From: CAXXOK01 sp035399245
GTDB taxonomy: Bacteria > Bacillota > Clostridia > Christensenellales > Aristaeellaceae
Length of the DNA: 16,327 bases
Assembly: GCA_035399245.1 (NCBI GenBank)
Contig: DAOPIR010000051.1
Coordinates: 1-16,327, forward strand
Direction: 5' to 3'
Shown here: positions 14,813-16,327 of the stretch, piece after piece
Layout: each line of letters begins with the position of its first letter
How positions within the stretch are numbered: the stretch's first letter is position 1
Notes under the pieces: generated by a model
Database searches by the model: none
Told to the model about the DNA's origin: nothing
What the model saw: only the letters and a program-made list of their open reading frames with translations
Translations under genes and position numbers: made by a program

Positions 14813-15501
14813 GCTTTCCCCCGGCGGGCGCGTTCCGCCTGCGGTGCGCGCAGATAGTACGGCATCAGCGTAAGGTAATCCACCGGCGTTGCCTGCTGCG
14901 CCAGCAGTGCGACCGACGACGGGCGTAAATAGCCGAAATGTGCGGGCGGGAACACCGCGCGATCTCCCAGCGCCTGCACGATGGAATCATGATACGGTTT
15001 AACGCCGTCGCCGACAAACACCAGCTTCTGGCCGTTCTTTGCCTGCTGCAATACGGCGTCCAGATACAGCTCCAGCTTCGCGGCCCGATCCTCCACGATA
15101 CGTACAGGCGGCATGCCGCTTGCAAACGCGGCGCCGTATACCTGTCCGGCGCGCGCATCCTGTATCGGGCAGATCAAATCATCGGTCTGCGATATACCCG
15201 CCGCCAGCGCCTGCAGGGCATTGACGCCCGCGCACGGTTTACCCGCGCCGTGCGCCATTCCTTTGATGGTACTCACGCCGATCCGGACGCCGGTAAACGA
15301 TCCGGGGCCGACCACGACGGCCAATAAATCCACATCCGCCACGGTCAATCCGCAGCGCACAAGCGCCTCGTCGATCATCGGCAGCAGGCTGGCGGAATGG
15401 GTATGCTTGTTGACGGCCAGTGCTTCATAAATCACCTGCTGATCGCGTGTAACCGCCACGCCGCATACGGGGCCGGATGTATCCACCGCCAGAATGATCA
15501 T
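14809..15501 (-). CDS. tsaB: tRNA t6A37 threonylcarbamoyl transfer subunit TsaB
   Basis: Scaffold subunit of the TsaB-TsaD-TsaE complex that makes N6-threonylcarbamoyladenosine at tRNA position 37. The 230-residue protein is a degenerate ASKHA-fold relative of TsaD. It shows ILAVDTSG at residues 3-10, HSASLLPMI near 35-43 and the hallmark VVGPGSFTGVRIG at about 63-75. It lacks the metal-binding His pair of the catalytic TsaD. The start at 15501 is chosen over longer readings: GGAGG lies 7 bases upstream, the next ATG upstream (15507) leaves only 1 base, and the chosen ATG overlaps the tsaE stop as ATGA. Its own stop overlaps rimI in the same way. Confidence 0.95.
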   Translation of the reverse strand: MIILAVDTSGPVCGVAVTRDQQVIYEALAVNKHTHSASLLPMIDEALVRCGLTVADVDLLAVVVGPGSFTGVRIGVSTIKGMAHGAGKPCAGVNALQALAAGISQTDDLICPIQDARAGQVYGAAFASGMPPVRIVEDRAAKLELYLDAVLQQAKNGQKLVFVGDGVKPYHDSIVQALGDRAVFPPAHFGYLRPSSVALLAQQATPVDYLTLMPYYLRAPQAERARRGKA

Positions 15502-15962
15502 TGCCATGCCTCCAGTTTTGCTGTGTCCAATGGGTGAAACCCGCCTACCGATTCCAGGGACAGCTCTCTGTCCGTTTCGCCCGTGGTGCGGATGCTGATT
15601 TGAAGATAGGTCTCGGGTACGGCTTCCTCCGCCATGGCCGGCCATTCGACCACGGATACCCCGTCGCCGTACAGGTATTCGTCCAGCGACAGCTCGTACA
15701 GCTCTTCGGCGCTTGCGATACGGTACCAGTCAAAATGATACAGCGGCAGCCTGCCGTCCTCATACACCTGCAGGATGGTAAAGCTTGGGCTGGGCACATG
15801 GCCGGCAATGCCCAGCCCGCGTGCGATACCGCGCGCCAGTTCGCTTTTGCCCGCGCCCAGATCGCCTTCCAGTAAAATTACATCGCCTGCGGCCAGCTGC
15901 GCCGCCAGCGCCTGCCCCAGCGCCTTGGTCTCCTCCGCGGAATGCGTGTTCAATCGCGCCAT
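15498..15962 (-). CDS. tsaE: tRNA t6A37 biosynthesis ATPase TsaE
   Basis: ATPase that recycles the TsaB-TsaD complex during t6A synthesis. The 154-residue P-loop protein has Walker A GDLGAGKS at residues 33-40. Ser40 replaces the usual Thr, a conservative change. The family motif SPSFTI follows near 58-63 (often SPTFTL), then HFDWYR at 76-81 (often HxDLYR) and VEWP at 105-108. The length is normal. On the minus strand GAGGAG lies 7 bases before the ATG. It starts 19 bases after the RibU-like gene and its stop overlaps tsaB by 4 bases. Confidence 0.95.
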   Translation of the reverse strand: MARLNTHSAEETKALGQALAAQLAAGDVILLEGDLGAGKSELARGIARGLGIAGHVPSPSFTILQVYEDGRLPLYHFDWYRIASAEELYELSLDEYLYGDGVSVVEWPAMAEEAVPETYLQISIRTTGETDRELSLESVGGFHPLDTAKLEAWQ

Positions 15963-15981
15963 GCAAGCGCTCCTCTCCTGA

Positions 15982-16327
15982 TTACGATGCGAGCTTTTTA
16001 CCGTGCAGTATCGGCGACAGCGGCTTGTAGATCAGCCCGCCGACCAGGCTGATGGCCGACCATTTAAGCACATTGAACGGTGCGGTGATGATAAGCACCA
16101 GCTTCCAAACGCTGTCGATGCTCGGTGCCACGCTCTGCCCCATCGCAATGATGGTATCCACCGGCATATGAAACGCCACCGCGTAGAACGGGATCAGCAG
16201 ATAAACATTCAGCAGTACGCCCGCAATTGTTGCCGCTACCGAGCCGACGATCATGCCGAGGATCGCCGTTTTACGGGATTTCCGATGCCGATAGATCAGT
16301 CCGGCCGGCAGGATCATTGCCAGTCCC
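15982..16327 (-). CDS. RibU-like ECF transporter S component, C-terminal part (5' end off the window)
   Basis: Substrate-binding membrane subunit of an energy-coupling factor vitamin transporter, probably for riboflavin. Only the last 114 residues are present; the frame stays open through the right edge, so the visible ATG at 16317 is not the start. Two long hydrophobic segments are clear (about AILGMIVGSVAATIAGVL and WKLVLIITAPFNVLK). They are joined by LLIPFYAVAFHMPVDTIIAMG, and the protein ends in LIYKPLSPILHGKK. The LNxYxLIPFY segment, the FxMPxxxIIxMG stretch, the PFNxLK motif and the YKxLSPILH tail resemble RibU proteins as I recall them. Riboflavin specificity is inferred from this resemblance. 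It precedes tsaE by 19 bases and probably shares its transcript. A riboswitch, if any, would be outside the window. Confidence 0.8.
   Translation of the reverse strand, partial: GLAMILPAGLIYRHRKSRKTAILGMIVGSVAATIAGVLLNVYLLIPFYAVAFHMPVDTIIAMGQSVAPSIDSVWKLVLIITAPFNVLKWSAISLVGGLIYKPLSPILHGKKLAS

Overview
The window looks like chromosomal housekeeping DNA from a fairly GC-rich Firmicute, most likely a member of the Clostridia. Three things point there. Strong AGGAGG-type ribosome sites precede nearly every gene. Dihydroorotate dehydrogenase is the two-subunit PyrD/PyrK (class 1B) form typical of Gram-positive anaerobes. A SpoIID/LytB-type protein and a RibU-like ECF transporter are also present. 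I cannot name the genus from sequence alone.

Left block (positions 2-7978, plus strand): a tightly packed de novo pyrimidine operon, carA(partial)-carB-pyrK-pyrD-pyrF-pyrE-pyrB-pyrI. Genes overlap by 4-8 bases or sit 12-19 bases apart. It encodes carbamoyl phosphate synthase, aspartate transcarbamoylase with its regulatory subunit, dihydroorotate dehydrogenase with its electron-transfer subunit, orotate phosphoribosyltransferase and OMP decarboxylase. Together these cover UMP synthesis except for dihydroorotase (pyrC), which is not in the window. The same strand continues 3 bases later into a secreted SpoIID/LytB-SH3 protein (7982-9826), then uridine kinase (9881-10501).

Middle block (10530-13064, minus strand): a 168-residue HD-domain protein, phosphopentomutase and purine nucleoside phosphorylase, all read leftward and convergent with udk. 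The last two are a nucleoside salvage pair, so de novo synthesis and salvage of nucleosides meet here.

Right block: a THUMP-type RNA guanine methyltransferase (13181-14290, plus) is divergent from the HD gene across a 116-base gap that holds two back-to-back promoter-like elements. It converges with a minus-strand operon reading (from the right edge) RibU-like ECF S component (partial), tsaE, tsaB, rimI, the last three joined by 4-base ATGA overlaps. TsaE and TsaB belong to the t6A tRNA modification machinery; their partner tsaD is not in the window.

No RNA genes, CRISPR arrays, insertion sequences or other mobile elements were seen, and no stretch over 300 bases lacks a gene. I see no clearly novel system. 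The most unusual point is the cell-envelope SpoIID-SH3 protein placed inside what looks like one pyrimidine transcription unit.
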